From contig JAILQA010000278.1 in the NCBI GenBank assembly GCA_024699205.1, positions 1 through 6,399 on the forward strand: a stretch of DNA of 6,399 nucleotides. Direction: 5' to 3'. Each line of letters starts with the position of its first letter. Position 1 is the stretch's first letter. The notes under the pieces are model-generated. The model had not been told where the DNA came from and searched no databases. It saw only the letters and a list, made by a program, of their open reading frames with translations. Below, one piece after another: positions 5,369 through 6,399 of the stretch. The position numbers and the translations under genes were made by a program. The stretch comes from Treponema sp. (GTDB lineage Bacteria; Spirochaetota; Spirochaetia; Treponematales; Treponemataceae).

Positions 5369-6399
5369 TCAGTTTACAAGTGCATGTTTTTGCCATCTTT
5401 TGCTCTTCCATCTAAAGAGCATGACAATTCCGCGCGTAGTTTCGTCCGTGCCAATTCCAAGCCAGAAGCCGACAAGTCCAAGACCACACTTAATTCCGAG
5501 AATATAACTTCCTAAAACCATAAGCGACCAGTTTGAAAAGATTCCGTACAAAACCGGGAAGCGTACATCACCGGCACCTTTCAGTGCACCAACATAAATA
5601 AGATTAAGAGACCGTCCAAACTCTATATAAGCCGAAAAGAGCAGAAGAGTGCAGACAAGACTGTGTACTTCGGGAATATCTGTAAAAATATGAACTACCG
5701 GATTTTTTACAAGGTTTACAATCACAATCATAATCATGGAGATTGCTGTTGCAACAATTTGATATCTGAATACTTTCTTTAATATAATATCATTTTGCTT
5801 TGCACCTACAAAGTAACCCGTTTTTATCTGTGTGGCCTGCCCAATCGAAATAGCCGCAACAAAAACAAAACGCAAAATTGTCATTGTATAAACCTGGGCA
5901 GACATAGCGTAAGTTCCCAGAGAGGAAATCATTGCCATAATTGTAATCTGACTTACGTTGTAAGAAAGACTTTCCCCCGCGGTAGGCACTCCCACCTTCA
6001 GCACCATCCTGAAACTCTCGCGCGGTACACGGGTAATTCCTCTAAGATGGAATACAACATCCCGTCGGCGTTTAATAAATACGCGGAATAAAATACAGGA
6101 TACTACCATCGAAAGTCCCGACGCCCCGGCAACACCCGGAACTCCAAGAACAGGCAGTCCAAACCAGCCGTATAAAGACAGGGCATTTCCAATTACATTT
6201 GTAAGATTTGCAACAATAGAAACTATCATTGCTTCACTTGTGTAGCCGTAACTTCGTAAAATTGCCCCCTGCAGCAAACTAAATGCATTAAAGAAACAGC
6301 AGATACCACCGTAAATTACAAAATACTGCCAGGCATAATGACGGACAATAGGTTCAAGATTGTAACGGTCAAGCAGCCAGCCTGTTCCAAAAATTACAA
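5369..6399 (-). CDS. MATE-family multidrug/cation efflux transporter, N-terminus outside window
   Basis: The frame is open from the window edge to a TGA at 5369, giving 342 visible codons. Family members are usually about 440-460 residues, so roughly the first 100 are missing. A TTG at 6277 is in frame but is not the start: the codons upstream continue the family pattern (VIFGTGWLLDRYN, HYAWQYFVIYGG, then LLQGAILRSYGYTSEAM). About nine hydrophobic segments are visible. The IVANLTNVIGNALSLYGWFGLPVLGVPGVAGASGLS region matches the conserved end of the first MATE half, and GIGTDETTRGIVMLFRWKSKRWQ the usual C-terminal helix and basic tail. MATE proteins are inner-membrane antiporters that export cationic drugs or metabolites using sodium or proton gradients; the substrate is not predictable here. 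A stretch around 5980-6150 is more GC-rich than the rest of the window. Confidence 0.9.
   Translation of the reverse strand, partial: VIFGTGWLLDRYNLEPIVRHYAWQYFVIYGGICCFFNAFSLLQGAILRSYGYTSEAMIVSIVANLTNVIGNALSLYGWFGLPVLGVPGVAGASGLSMVVSCILFRVFIKRRRDVVFHLRGITRVPRESFRMVLKVGVPTAGESLSYNVSQITIMAMISSLGTYAMSAQVYTMTILRFVFVAAISIGQATQIKTGYFVGAKQNDIILKKVFRYQIVATAISMIMIVIVNLVKNPVVHIFTDIPEVHSLVCTLLLFSAYIEFGRSLNLIYVGALKGAGDVRFPVLYGIFSNWSLMVLGSYILGIKCGLGLVGFWLGIGTDETTRGIVMLFRWKSKRWQKHALVN

Noticed and set aside
5795..6091. 98-codon plus-strand frame rich in His, Asn and Arg
   Set aside because: It is antisense to conserved MATE sequence; the composition is a by-product of the opposite strand.
6275..6277. TTG as start of the MATE gene
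   Set aside because: The frame stays open upstream to the window edge and encodes typical MATE sequence, so the gene is simply cut by the window.

Overview
All genes here lie on the minus strand, so the window is described from high to low coordinates. The DNA is AT-rich with clear Shine-Dalgarno sites. The chemoreceptor signalling domain, with its [23 protein letters not shown] tip and a C-terminus ending in FKLK, resembles spirochaete (Treponema-type) receptors. The mix of MATE pump, LytTR/DUF3021 pair and conjugated-amide hydrolase is typical of gut or rumen anaerobes. A host-associated Treponema is my best guess; a Lachnospiraceae-type Firmicute is the main alternative. This rests on remembered sequence patterns, not on a search.

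Layout. (1) 6399-5369: the C-terminal three quarters of a MATE-family efflux transporter, followed directly by an AT-only hairpin. (2) 5308-3246: a sigma70-like promoter, a leader of about 140 nt and a 627-residue methyl-accepting chemotaxis protein with six predicted membrane segments and no large extracytoplasmic domain. (3) 3236-368: a four-gene unit. It starts with two perfect 11-bp direct repeats at a 21-bp period and an extended -10 promoter. The genes are a lipoprotein Ntn-hydrolase of the choloylglycine hydrolase/acyltransferase superfamily, a stand-alone LytTR DNA-binding regulator, a four-helix DUF3021 membrane protein, and a PgeF/YfiH-family protein. Spacings of 3 nt, 36 nt and a 4-bp ATGA overlap make one transcript likely. 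(4) 351-1: a near-consensus promoter almost touching the start codon of a membrane-sensor gene that runs off the window.

How the genes may work together (inference). The LytTR protein and the DUF3021 membrane protein form a known type of regulator/membrane-partner pair. The 21-bp-period repeats just upstream of the first gene have the geometry of a LytTR binding site, so the unit probably regulates itself. Its outputs would be a surface-anchored amide hydrolase and a cytoplasmic enzyme of the peptidoglycan-editing/purine-nucleoside family. This suggests a response to an envelope or amide-containing signal. No mobile element, CRISPR array, tRNA or rRNA was seen.
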